A stretch of 8,233 bases of DNA, from positions 1 to 8,233 of the forward strand of contig CAZIWX010000110.1 in assembly GCA_964543125.1 (NCBI GenBank), written 5' to 3'. Source of the DNA: CAZIWX01 sp964543125. Its GTDB lineage: Bacteria > Fidelibacterota > UBA8477. The notes under the pieces are model-generated. The model was not told where the DNA came from. It did not search any database and was given only the letters and a program-made list of their open reading frames with translations. A program made the translations under genes and the position numbers. Positions 1-5,967 of this stretch are shown here, piece after piece; the first letter of the stretch is position 1, and every line of letters starts with the position of its first letter.

Positions 1-771
1 AATGCTTGGATAATAACCGGGACGGAGATTGATCTGTTCCAGACCCACTTTGTGCCCGCCGAGGAATATCCCGAGGCAGCCAAGCTTCGGTACCGATTCA
101 CTCGCAGCGGCGGGTCCAGTATGGTTTCGCTGAACAAGGATATTCTGGTTTCCGGCAGTCCCGATTATGTGACGCTGCGTTTTCGGGGCAATACTGATCA
201 GCACACCCTGATGTGGTATCTGACCGATGCTGACAACGAATTATTTCGGCTGTTAATTCCCTACAGCCCATCCAATCCGGATTGGCAATCTATCACACTC
301 CCCTGGAATTACGCTCAAGCAGATTGGTCAAACCCGGGTGCTCAGCTAACCTTCCCCATTATTTTCCATCATCTGGATATTTATCTGGGTGGCGGAGAGG
401 TAAACGAGACTATCCGGGATTCCATCTATTTTGATGACTTGACGGCGGAATATTTCATGGATGTTTTACCGGATAATGCGACGATTCCAAACGGATTCAA
501 GCTGAACCGGGTCTATCCTAATCCCTTTAACGCGTCGATCAGGATCGAATTTCAGGCGTTACCACGTTCTGAAGTGGACATTGAAATTTACGATATCAGT
601 GGTCGTCGAATTTGGAATTATAAATCGCCTGGAAGCTTGAATGCCGGTTTACGAACCCTTATTTGGAACGGGAATGATCTTAATGGCGTACCGGTTTCAT
701 CAGGCGTTTATTTACTTCAGCTGCGCAGTCAGTATCAGCAGATCAATCGTAAGTTGGTATTGATGAAATAA
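1..771 (+). CDS. Secreted protein with T9SS type A sorting domain, 5'-truncated
   Basis: The frame is open from base 1, so this is the last 256 residues of a larger protein; an in-frame GTG at 52 lies inside the gene and has no ribosome binding site. Residues about 25-150 form a beta-rich stretch (KLRYRFTRSG, then SPDYVTLRFRGN, ending DSIYFDDLTAEY). This resembles the jelly-roll, carbohydrate-binding-like domains that often sit before sorting signals, for example in phosphodiester glycosidase-type exported proteins; that match is from memory and weak. Residues about 165-256 are a clear T9SS type A C-terminal domain: VYPNPFN at 171-177, then IEIYDISGRRI, WNGNDLNG, VSSGVYLLQL and a basic RKLVLMK tail. 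In this family the domain directs export through the outer membrane and is then removed. The protein is therefore probably secreted or attached to the cell surface. The catalytic part, if any, lies left of the window. Sorting domain: high confidence; rest unknown. Confidence 0.85.
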   Translation, partial: NAWIITGTEIDLFQTHFVPAEEYPEAAKLRYRFTRSGGSSMVSLNKDILVSGSPDYVTLRFRGNTDQHTLMWYLTDADNELFRLLIPYSPSNPDWQSITLPWNYAQADWSNPGAQLTFPIIFHHLDIYLGGGEVNETIRDSIYFDDLTAEYFMDVLPDNATIPNGFKLNRVYPNPFNASIRIEFQALPRSEVDIEIYDISGRRIWNYKSPGSLNAGLRTLIWNGNDLNGVPVSSGVYLLQLRSQYQQINRKLVLMK

Positions 772-927
772 GGGGGTAGGCAACCTATAATACCACCGGG
801 TTCACACGGAGACAACGGACGACTCGGAGAATTATTTTCCATCCAGCCGGAACACGGATTGAATAGATAATCATGTTTTCATGGATTTGAGTATTCATCT
901 CAGCTTGAAGATTACCAGGCTTATTTT

Positions 928-941
928 CCCTCTAGAGAGGG
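928..941. repeat. Short inverted repeat (CCCTC/GAGGG)
   Basis: CCCTC at 928-932 pairs with GAGGG at 937-941 around a TAGA loop. A T-run precedes it on the plus strand and none follows on either strand, so it is not a good intrinsic terminator. It may be part of a dispersed intergenic repeat. Confidence 0.4.
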
Positions 942-956
942 GCTAGGTGTGTGTAG

Positions 957-1007
957 GGACGGAAGTGTCCTGAATGTTTGGTGTAAGCCAACCCATTCGC
1001 CCCGTCC
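957..1007. repeat. Nested inverted repeat
   Basis: An outer stem GGACGG (957-962) / CCGTCC (1002-1007) encloses an inner stem TTGG (978-981) / CCAA (988-991). It could fold as a small RNA structure or be part of an intergenic repeat element. Only base pairing supports it. Confidence 0.35.
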
Positions 1008-1025
1008 TTCGATATTCATGGGAGT

Positions 1026-1042
1026 CCGCCTCGCCAGGGCGG
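1026..1042. repeat. GC-rich inverted repeat (CCGCC/GGCGG)
   Basis: CCGCC at 1026-1030 pairs with GGCGG at 1038-1042 over a seven-base loop. This type of short GC-rich dyad is typical of dispersed REP-like intergenic elements. Only one copy is seen here. Confidence 0.4.
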
Positions 1043-1101
1043 TCACTTCCTCTCGGTTTAGGCCGGGTTTTAACGCGGTGGAAGGATAACAATCAGAAAT
1101 G

Positions 1102-1153
1102 GGGCGAAAGCCCGGTCAATATTGGTTAATTCGTGATCCCCGGGCTGAAGCTC
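1102..1153. repeat. Two similar tetraloop hairpins
   Basis: GGGC-GAAA-GCCC at 1102-1113 is a perfect stem with a GNRA loop. GGGC-TGAA-GCTC at 1142-1153 has the same size with one G-U pair and is itself flanked by CCCC (1138-1141) and GGGG (1160-1163). They look like diverged copies of one small element. Confidence 0.4.
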
Positions 1154-1185
1154 ATGGCAGGGGAAAAATGCTAACGAATTTCCCG

Positions 1186-1222
1186 AAAAAAAAAGATTTA
1201 AAAGGCTCAAGCAGCGGAGCTT
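1186..1222 (-). terminator. Intrinsic terminator of the amino acid permease gene
   Basis: Read on the minus strand, about a dozen bases after the permease stop codon, AAGCTC (1222-1217) pairs with GAGC-C-TT (1208-1202, one bulged base) over an eight-base loop. It is followed by a T-rich stretch ending in nine consecutive T (1194-1186). Stem plus U-run is the standard Rho-independent layout. Confidence 0.6.
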
Positions 1223-1234
1223 AGGCAACTAATT

Positions 1235-2548
1235 TCATTTTCGGTGCGTCTTGAAGAACCAATACACCGGCAAGCCCGTGACAATCAAGCCACCCGCGGA
1301 TAAAACACCGCCCCGGGGAAAGGCAATAAAAGTCCCATAGAGTAACGCTATTTGAAATATAATCGCCAATCCGGCCATGAGTTGCCAGGCTGGCGAGTGG
1401 TAGGCCGGTTGATAATCTTCTCGCCGCTTCAACCAGAAAATCACGAGATAGACCAGCAGGTTTTGCAGGATATAAGATAGCGTGAAATAGCCCAGTAGAT
1501 CTTCCAGGCCGCCGAAGAAGATCAAAATGATCGCCAGTCCGGATTGAAAAAGGATGGAATTACCGGGCGTCCCGTATTTGGGATGTAGAGAGCCGAATGA
1601 TTTGAAAAACAGGCCATCCTTGGCAATGGCGTACTCGATTCGGGGTTGGACCATGATACAGGCGCTGGCGCAGCCAACCATGGAGGTGAAAGCTGCAATT
1701 GCCAGAAAAGGCGCGGCAATCGCCGCGAACAGTGGGAGATATTCGAATGGGTTGGCAAAACCGCCGGAAATCCCGATCAGTACCGCATGGGGAACGATGG
1801 CGCCGGTGGCGAAGGCAACCAAGGTGTAAATAATGGTAACGAAAATCGTACTTCCGATGAGGGCGCGGGGGAGAATTTTAGCCGGATTCTTGATTTCCCC
1901 GGCCATGTAAAGGATATTGGGGAATCCGGCGTAACTCCACACGGTGGCCGAAACACCGGCCATAAGTAAAACAATCCAATGTCCTTCGACCCGCACCGGT
2001 GTTAAAAACAGGTTGGGCGATCCAACAAAAGCAATTCCGATGAATGCCAGCAGGATCAGGGGTGAGATTTTGGCGATGGTCAAAACGATTTGCATCCGGC
2101 CACCCTGGCGTACACTACGATAATGGACCCAGGTAAGTAGAACGATAATGAGTGCCGCGAATAATTTGGTCCAGATGGAATTAGCCAGAACCGGCGCAAA
2201 GATTTTCAGAGCGGCAATCGCCGACACGGCCAAAATCGTGATGGAAGGCGTATCACTGGTCCAGAATACGGTCCACACATAGAGAAAAGCCAGCATGGGA
2301 CTGCCGGCTTTTTGTAGATAGAGGTAACCAAAGCCCTGTTTAGGATAAGCCGTCCCCATCTCCGACAAAATATAGATTTGAGGCAACCAGATAAGTCCGC
2401 CAATGAGCCAGGCAATCGCAGCCAGCAGGGGCGACCCGGTGGCTTGCTGGACAATGGGTAGACTGATGAAGACACCGGACCCAATGACCGTCCCGATAAT
2501 GATGGCCAGGACGTGTTGCATGGAAAGTTCGCGTTTGATGTTCGGCAT
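1235..2548 (-). CDS. APC-superfamily amino acid permease
   Basis: This 437-residue, strongly hydrophobic protein has about twelve predicted membrane spans and sits in the inner membrane. Near the N-terminus GTVIGSGVF (19-27) is the unwound-helix substrate-binding motif of transmembrane segment 1 in the APC family (Pfam AA_permease_2 type), and the length is normal for the family. Later segments such as VWSYAGFPNILYMAGEIKNP match the conserved segment 6 and following loop of LAT-like permeases and serine/threonine exchangers of the SteT kind. Expected role: amino acid uptake or exchange; the substrate cannot be read from sequence. The ATG at 2548 is preceded by GGGG six bases upstream, a modest ribosome binding site, and residues MPNIKREL before the first span fit a cytoplasmic N-terminus. 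It stands alone, convergent with the left gene, divergent from the crcB relic, and is followed by a probable terminator. Confidence 0.9.
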   Translation of the reverse strand: MPNIKRELSMQHVLAIIIGTVIGSGVFISLPIVQQATGSPLLAAIAWLIGGLIWLPQIYILSEMGTAYPKQGFGYLYLQKAGSPMLAFLYVWTVFWTSDTPSITILAVSAIAALKIFAPVLANSIWTKLFAALIIVLLTWVHYRSVRQGGRMQIVLTIAKISPLILLAFIGIAFVGSPNLFLTPVRVEGHWIVLLMAGVSATVWSYAGFPNILYMAGEIKNPAKILPRALIGSTIFVTIIYTLVAFATGAIVPHAVLIGISGGFANPFEYLPLFAAIAAPFLAIAAFTSMVGCASACIMVQPRIEYAIAKDGLFFKSFGSLHPKYGTPGNSILFQSGLAIILIFFGGLEDLLGYFTLSYILQNLLVYLVIFWLKRREDYQPAYHSPAWQLMAGLAIIFQIALLYGTFIAFPRGGVLSAGGLIVTGLPVYWFFKTHRK

Positions 2549-2701
2549 GAGTTTCCCCGGGTTGGTTAGAGTAATTTTAAATTCCGTTTAAAAGATACAA
2601 GGAGTTTGTGAGGGCATTCATCAATTGATAAGCCTCCGCCCAAGTGTTGATTGTACAGACATGCAAATCAGTCTAAGAAGGGGAATTAATCCGGAATATT
2701 C

Positions 2702-2996
2702 TTGAAAGCCGCTCTGGTTGGACTTGGTGGATTCATTGGCGCCAGTCTGTGCAATCTTATCAGTGGGTGGGCCCAAACCCTTTCCCGCGGGGAATTATCA
2801 GCTCCGAATGGCGGCTAATCCTTTTCATCGGGGCGTTGGGTGCATTTACGACCTTTTCCACATTTGGCAAGGATACTTTTCCACTGCCGCGGGATACCGA
2901 AACGAACCTGGCATTCCTCAATCCAGGCCTCCATCTTGTTTTAACCTTAATTGCCCACGGGCAGGTCGGCTAACCGGTAAGTTGATTGGAGATTGA
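2702..2996 (+). pseudogene. crcB: crcB (Fluc fluoride channel) pseudogene, internal deletion and frameshifts
   Basis: Three pieces of one CrcB/Fluc protein appear in order but in three frames. The first, from a TTG at 2702 to a stop at 2816-2818, reads KAALVGLGGFIGASLCNLIS, the CrcB N-terminus. The second, about 2785-2960 in the next frame, reads SSEWRLILFIGALGAFTTFS, the signature GGFTTFSTF region of segment 3, then LAFLNPGLHLVLTLIA. The third, about 2958-2996, reads RAGRLTGKLIGD and a stop, as in CrcB C-termini. The second segment with its GTLxVNVxGSF motif, roughly 25-30 residues, is missing where FPRG runs straight into IISSEWRL. Fluc proteins are small dimeric channels that export fluoride across the inner membrane; this copy cannot make one. 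Several independent lesions point to real decay rather than one sequencing error. Identification from recognised motifs. Confidence 0.8.
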
Positions 2997-3060
2997 TGCG
3001 ACCTTGGAAAAAGCTGAAGTGAAATTTTATCGTGGCGGGAATGCGCCGCCAGACGCGTAA
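2996..3060 (+). pseudogene. DUF190 family gene remnant (C-terminal scrap)
   Basis: An ATG at 2996 overlaps the last stop of the crcB relic as TGATG, the layout of translationally coupled crcB-DUF190 pairs. Its own frame stops after eight codons. One base out of phase the sequence reads TLEKAEVKFYRGG to a stop at 3058-3060, which matches the C-terminal end of DUF190 proteins (usually VTLEKVEVxxYR). Nearly all of the about 100-residue body is gone. DUF190 proteins are small cytoplasmic PII-like proteins often encoded next to crcB. The match is short, so it rests partly on the position right after crcB. Confidence 0.5.
3033..3051 (-). terminator. Possible hairpin terminator of the dockerin protein gene
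   Basis: TGGCGG (3033-3038) and CCGCCA (3046-3051) form a perfect six-base-pair stem with a seven-base loop, starting 13 bases after the stop codon of the minus-strand gene. Only a weak A/T-rich stretch follows, so termination is uncertain. Confidence 0.35.
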
Positions 3061-3064
3061 GGTC

Positions 3065-4357
3065 CTATTCGTCCAAATTCAAGATCACATCGATTAATTG
3101 CGTCACATCCAGAATATCCACCGCCCAGTCACTGTTAACATCACTCTGATAGTATACCCGCGGATCACTCACAAAGTCGTTTAAAATGGAATCGATGATC
3201 TGAGCGACATCCAACACATTGATGACTTCATCCTGATTCGCATCCCCCCGGGTCAAGGTCACGCCGGCCGTGGGCAAGTAGGTTACCGCACCGTTAGCAA
3301 CATCTTCATTGTCATCGTAAAGGACATAATCAATACTATCGGCCGGAACGCTGAGCCAGGTGTTATTCTGAGCTAAAATCTCATTACCGGTCCCATTCCA
3401 TACATCCCAGGTAGCGCCACCAAATGTATTGTTCGCCAGAATATTGCCACCGTCATCAGTGTGGGTGGCGCTGTTCAGGTCACCGAGGTTGATCCGGCCA
3501 CTATTGATGATGGAAATGCCGTAAAAATTACCGGCAATCAGATTCCCGGTGCAAACCGCATTTGCAGCCGGAAAACCAATGTAGATACCGGCGCCGGAAT
3601 TGGAATTTCCCACCACATAATTGGCGACAATGATGTTGTCCCGCAGGTACGGTGTGGCATTCACGATAGTAATACCGGTGAGATTCCAGCGGATCAAATT
3701 CCGGGTGATCCGGGGTGAAGCGGCCTCCGTCAGAACCCAGACGCCGATGCCCTGCGCCCGGTTATCGGTAATCTGATTACCAAAGATCGAATCGGGGGAA
3801 CAGGAGTCAATAAACAGGGCGGGGTAATTAAGGCCGGATTGGGAATTGTGGACCAGGGTGTTGCCCGTGACCACCACGGCCGGTGAGGTGGTAAGCTTGA
3901 TGCCATACTTGCCACACATTTGAATGGTGCTGTTGCGCACGGATCCGCTGCCCGAACTGAAGGTTACTCCCACTTGATTGATATACTCAAGCGTACACTT
4001 TTCAAGTTCCGCCTGCCCGCCATGGTTCTTCAGCCCGTCCGTTACGGAATCGATTCGGCTGTGTGACAGAAACGCTTGTCCGCCATCAATGAAAAAACCG
4101 CTGCCCCCGGTCAATCTGCTGTCACTCGCCAACAGCACGCCGGCGACCCGAAATTCATAGGCGCCCGCCGCCCGAACCAGGGTGCCGGGCTCAATCCGGA
4201 GAGTATCACCGACCGGCACCAGAACATTGCCGGTTAAACGGTAGGGACTGTTGCGGCTACTCCACACGCCGGACACATTTCCGGCGACATTAGTCTGAGC
4301 GAACATCAGGGTACAGAGCAGGCCCATCGAGCTAATCAGTAATCGGGTAACACGCAT
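3065..4357 (-). CDS. Secreted right-handed beta-helix protein with C-terminal dockerin pair
   Basis: This 430-residue protein starts with a signal peptide (MRVTRLLISSMGLLCTLMFA, likely cut after A20). Residues about 40-345 carry irregular 20-25-residue repeats rich in N, G and I/V (VTGNTLVHNSQSGL, ISRNLIRWN-like LIRWNLTGITIVN, AVCTGNLIAGNFYGISI), typical of NosD/pectate-lyase-like right-handed parallel beta-helices. The C-terminus has two calcium-loop repeats of dockerin type: D372-N374-D376-N380-D383, then D406-N408-D410-D414-D417, each followed by an LDV..IID-like helix. It is exported; in the family such folds bind or cleave polysaccharides, but no catalytic residues can be assigned. It lacks a T9SS sorting domain. 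AGAGG (plus-strand cctct, 4363-4367) gives a good ribosome binding site for the ATG at 4357. It is divergent from the sensor kinase and shares its upstream region. Confidence 0.85.
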   Translation of the reverse strand: MRVTRLLISSMGLLCTLMFAQTNVAGNVSGVWSSRNSPYRLTGNVLVPVGDTLRIEPGTLVRAAGAYEFRVAGVLLASDSRLTGGSGFFIDGGQAFLSHSRIDSVTDGLKNHGGQAELEKCTLEYINQVGVTFSSGSGSVRNSTIQMCGKYGIKLTTSPAVVVTGNTLVHNSQSGLNYPALFIDSCSPDSIFGNQITDNRAQGIGVWVLTEAASPRITRNLIRWNLTGITIVNATPYLRDNIIVANYVVGNSNSGAGIYIGFPAANAVCTGNLIAGNFYGISIINSGRINLGDLNSATHTDDGGNILANNTFGGATWDVWNGTGNEILAQNNTWLSVPADSIDYVLYDDNEDVANGAVTYLPTAGVTLTRGDANQDEVINVLDVAQIIDSILNDFVSDPRVYYQSDVNSDWAVDILDVTQLIDVILNLDE

Positions 4358-4418
4358 GAGGACCTCTTGGTTATGACGCTTTAATTAAGGAAAAGCAAAT
4401 CGCATATCGAACGAAAAA

Positions 4419-4440
4419 CTCATTACAATTCAGTAATGAG
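4419..4440. promoter_or_regulatory. Perfect inverted repeat in divergent promoter region (candidate operator)
   Basis: CTCATTAC (4419-4426) and GTAATGAG (4433-4440) are exact reverse complements separated by six bases, AATTCA. It lies between two divergent genes, 62 bases from one start and 70 from the other. A dyad of this size fits a dimeric repressor or activator site. A T-run is absent on the plus side, so a terminator is less likely. Confidence 0.5.
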
Positions 4441-4453
4441 CTGCACTTATATT
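4423..4453 (+). promoter_or_regulatory. Weak candidate promoter of the histidine kinase gene
   Basis: TTACAA at 4423-4428 and TTATAT at 4447-4452 lie 18 bases apart, resembling -35 and -10 boxes. The inverted repeat at 4419-4440 would overlap the -35 box and spacer. Both boxes deviate from consensus and the phylum's promoter rules may differ. Confidence 0.22.
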
Positions 4454-4463
4454 GCTACAAGTG
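4444..4463. repeat. Second, imperfect inverted repeat next to the operator-like dyad
   Basis: CACTT at 4444-4448 pairs with AAGTG at 4459-4463; with one A/C mismatch the dyad continues as TA/TA around a TTGC centre. It begins four bases after the larger palindrome and could be a further protein site or chance. Confidence 0.25.
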
Positions 4464-4494
4464 GATTAACCGGCTCTGAATTGTGAATAAAACC

Positions 4495-4500
4495 AAGGAA
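4495..4500 (+). promoter_or_regulatory. Ribosome binding site deciding the kinase start
   Basis: AAGGAA lies nine bases before the ATG at 4510. The in-frame GTG at 4483 has no such sequence before it, so the ATG is the preferred start. Confidence 0.55.
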
Positions 4501-4509
4501 GCTATTATT

Positions 4510-5637
4510 ATGGAGACAAAATTCGCACCAGCAGAACGCCTTGCACCCCAGCTCCTGGATCAGCAAATCCAGTCCATTCGACGCGAAAGCGCCATGGGGC
4601 GAATGCTGGACGCGGTTCCGAACATTACCCTGGTTTTAAATCATCAAAGGCAGATGGTGTACGCGAACCAGGCATTTATGACCTATTTCAACATTTCTTC
4701 GGCCGAGGCTATGTACGGATTAAGAGCTGGTGAGATTTTAAATTGCATTCATGCCGACGAAAACAAAACCGGTTGTGGGACGACTGAATTCTGCCGGGAA
4801 TGCGGTGCCACGAAGGCTATTTTGAACAGCCAGAGGAACGGTGCAGATGTTCAGGAGTGCCGAATTGTCCAACGGGAAAGTCTCGTGGCTCTTGATTTCC
4901 GCGTGAATACTTCTCAGTTCAAATTCGGGGATCAAATCCATACGATTTTTGGACTGACCGATATCAGTGATGAGAAACGCCGGGAAGCGTTGGAGCAAAC
5001 ATTCTTTCACGATGTGCTAAATACGGCGGGTGGTATCCTTGGTTACACCGTGATGCTCCAAGCCGTGGACCAGGATGAGATGCCGCCCATCGCAGATCAA
5101 TTATTGAAAATATCGGAACAACTGATTAACGAGATTAAAATGCAACGCCTGCTGACTCAAGCTGAAAAGGGTGAATTGAAGTCGGAGCCGGTTCTGATCA
5201 ATGTGGCCGAACTTATGCAGCAGGTCGTCGAATTGTACCAGGCCCATCCGGTGGCCAAAAACAAACACATTGAATTTAATACAATTGATTCGAACCTTAT
5301 TCTTAAGTCGGATCGTACGATCCTGGGGCGAGTTATAGGCAATATGCTTAAAAACGCTTTGGAGGCTAGCCAACCCGCTGAAATAGTTACCTGCAATTGT
5401 TTCTGTGAGAAGAGGAAGCTTATTTTCAGTGTCGAGAATCCGGCGTATATACCCAGAAAGGTACAGTTGCAGGTGTTTCAACGGTCGTTCTCCACTAAAG
5501 GGATTGGGCGTGGGCTGGGCACCTACAGCATGAGAATATTGAGTGAGCGCTACCTAAAAGGTAAGATTGGATTTACCTCTGATGTTACTCATGGGACTCG
5601 GTTTTATGTCGAATTACCGCTGAATTACCCGGAATAA
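4510..5637 (+). CDS. Soluble PAS-domain sensor histidine kinase with four-cysteine cluster
   Basis: This 375-residue protein has no membrane segment or signal peptide, so it senses inside the cell. Residues about 30-155 form a PAS domain (DAVPNITLVLN, MVYANQAFM, then IFGLTDISDEKRR). Inside it is a cysteine set C79-x9-C89-x5-C95-x2-C98 (CGTTEFCRECGA), which could hold a metal or iron-sulfur centre or act as a thiol switch; that is inference. The phosphoacceptor region is FFHDVLNTAGG with H167. The HATPase domain shows an N box (GNMLKNALEAS, 278 on) and a glycine-rich lid (STKGIGRGLGTYSM). In place of the usual DxGxG box there is ENPAYIP, so the adenine-contacting aspartate is absent; I recall similar NP..IP forms in a subgroup of soluble PAS kinases. 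AAGGAA nine bases upstream supports the ATG at 4510 over the GTG at 4483. No response regulator follows in the same operon; a stand-alone receiver lies convergent, 325 bases away. Confidence 0.88.
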   Translation: METKFAPAERLAPQLLDQQIQSIRRESAMGRMLDAVPNITLVLNHQRQMVYANQAFMTYFNISSAEAMYGLRAGEILNCIHADENKTGCGTTEFCRECGATKAILNSQRNGADVQECRIVQRESLVALDFRVNTSQFKFGDQIHTIFGLTDISDEKRREALEQTFFHDVLNTAGGILGYTVMLQAVDQDEMPPIADQLLKISEQLINEIKMQRLLTQAEKGELKSEPVLINVAELMQQVVELYQAHPVAKNKHIEFNTIDSNLILKSDRTILGRVIGNMLKNALEASQPAEIVTCNCFCEKRKLIFSVENPAYIPRKVQLQVFQRSFSTKGIGRGLGTYSMRILSERYLKGKIGFTSDVTHGTRFYVELPLNYPE

Positions 5638-5962
5638 ATCCACATCCGGGATCTCGGAAGAAAGTCACGGCCTGGGCAACCATATTTTCCACCTCAGACG
5701 GCAATCTTAGTCTATTCGCCCCAACCCGCAGCACAGCTCCAAATGTCGGCTTTGAATCGATTTTTTGAGACTTGGCTAAGGTCCTCTGAGCTTATCCTGC
5801 AAATGATCGCAGGTCTGTTGTTACTGGTTCTGGTGAGTATGGCATTGACTCAGGATTATGCAAATACTTACGGAATGGTCTGTGTTGCGGTAGCGAGTTA
5901 AAGCGTGCGGCTCCCTGATAAATAGGGCCAGCGCTGAATACCCCCTTACGGGTGAAAGAGCC
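5638..5962. other. Intergenic gap between convergent kinase and receiver genes
   Basis: No well-supported gene is seen. The plus-strand frame of the kinase stays open for 87 codons after its TAA, including the doubtful small ORF at 5743-5901. The right end holds a long-range hairpin (5921-5967) that probably serves the receiver gene. No clear terminator follows the kinase. Confidence 0.4.
5743..5901 (+). CDS. Doubtful 52-residue membrane peptide
   Basis: An ATG at 5743 opens 52 codons ending at TAA 5899-5901. The predicted peptide has a charged start (NRFFETWLRSSE) and one hydrophobic span (MIAGLLLLVLVSMAL), as in single-span membrane peptides. There is no ribosome binding site before the ATG, and the frame is open back to the kinase stop. 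It may be chance, a relic of a larger membrane protein, or a real small gene downstream of the kinase. I do not recognise the family. Confidence 0.18.
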   Translation: MSALNRFFETWLRSSELILQMIAGLLLLVLVSMALTQDYANTYGMVCVAVAS

Positions 5963-5967
5963 CTATT
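5921..5967 (-). terminator. Hairpin at the 3' end of the receiver gene
   Basis: AATAGGGC (5921-5928) and GCCCTATT (5960-5967) are exact reverse complements and overlap the receiver's stop codon. The 31-base loop holds an inner stem ACCC/GGGT (5940-5943/5950-5953) and the palindrome CAGCGCTG. There is no strong U-run after it on the minus strand, so it could be a terminator, an mRNA-stabilising structure or a protein site. Confidence 0.4.

Larger units (their letters stand above)
772..1234. other. Noncoding, hairpin-rich intergenic region between convergent genes
   Basis: No credible gene is seen on either strand. The stretch holds several short inverted repeats: CCCTC/GAGGG at 928-932/937-941; GGACGG/CCGTCC at 957-962/1002-1007 enclosing TTGG/CCAA at 978-981/988-991; CCGCC/GGCGG at 1026-1030/1038-1042; and GGGC-GAAA-GCCC at 1102-1113, followed by a similar GGGC-TGAA-GCTC at 1142-1153. 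This cluster looks like eroded dispersed intergenic repeats rather than one RNA gene. A terminator for the left gene is not obvious; the one for the permease lies at the right end. Confidence 0.55.

Noticed and set aside
928..941. CCCTC/GAGGG hairpin as an intrinsic terminator
   Set aside because: No U-run follows the stem on either strand; the T-run lies on the wrong side.
1554..1969. Plus-strand ORFs of 91 and 107 codons inside the permease gene
   Set aside because: They are antisense to conserved membrane segments of the permease and their translations have no recognisable domain.
2749..2973. Plus-strand 74-codon ORF as a short intact crcB
   Set aside because: It holds segment 3 of CrcB but lacks the N-terminal helix, the second segment and the true C-terminus, so it is a fragment of the pseudogene.
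2718..2996. Plus-strand 92-codon ORF as a gene
   Set aside because: Only its last dozen residues resemble CrcB; the rest is an out-of-frame reading of the crcB relic.
4483..4509. GTG at 4483 as the kinase start
   Set aside because: There is no ribosome binding site before it, while AAGGAA lies nine bases before the ATG at 4510; the nine extra residues add no domain.
5101..5481. Minus-strand 126-codon ORF inside the kinase gene
   Set aside because: It is antisense to well-conserved kinase motifs, has no recognisable domain, and is best explained as an accidental open frame.
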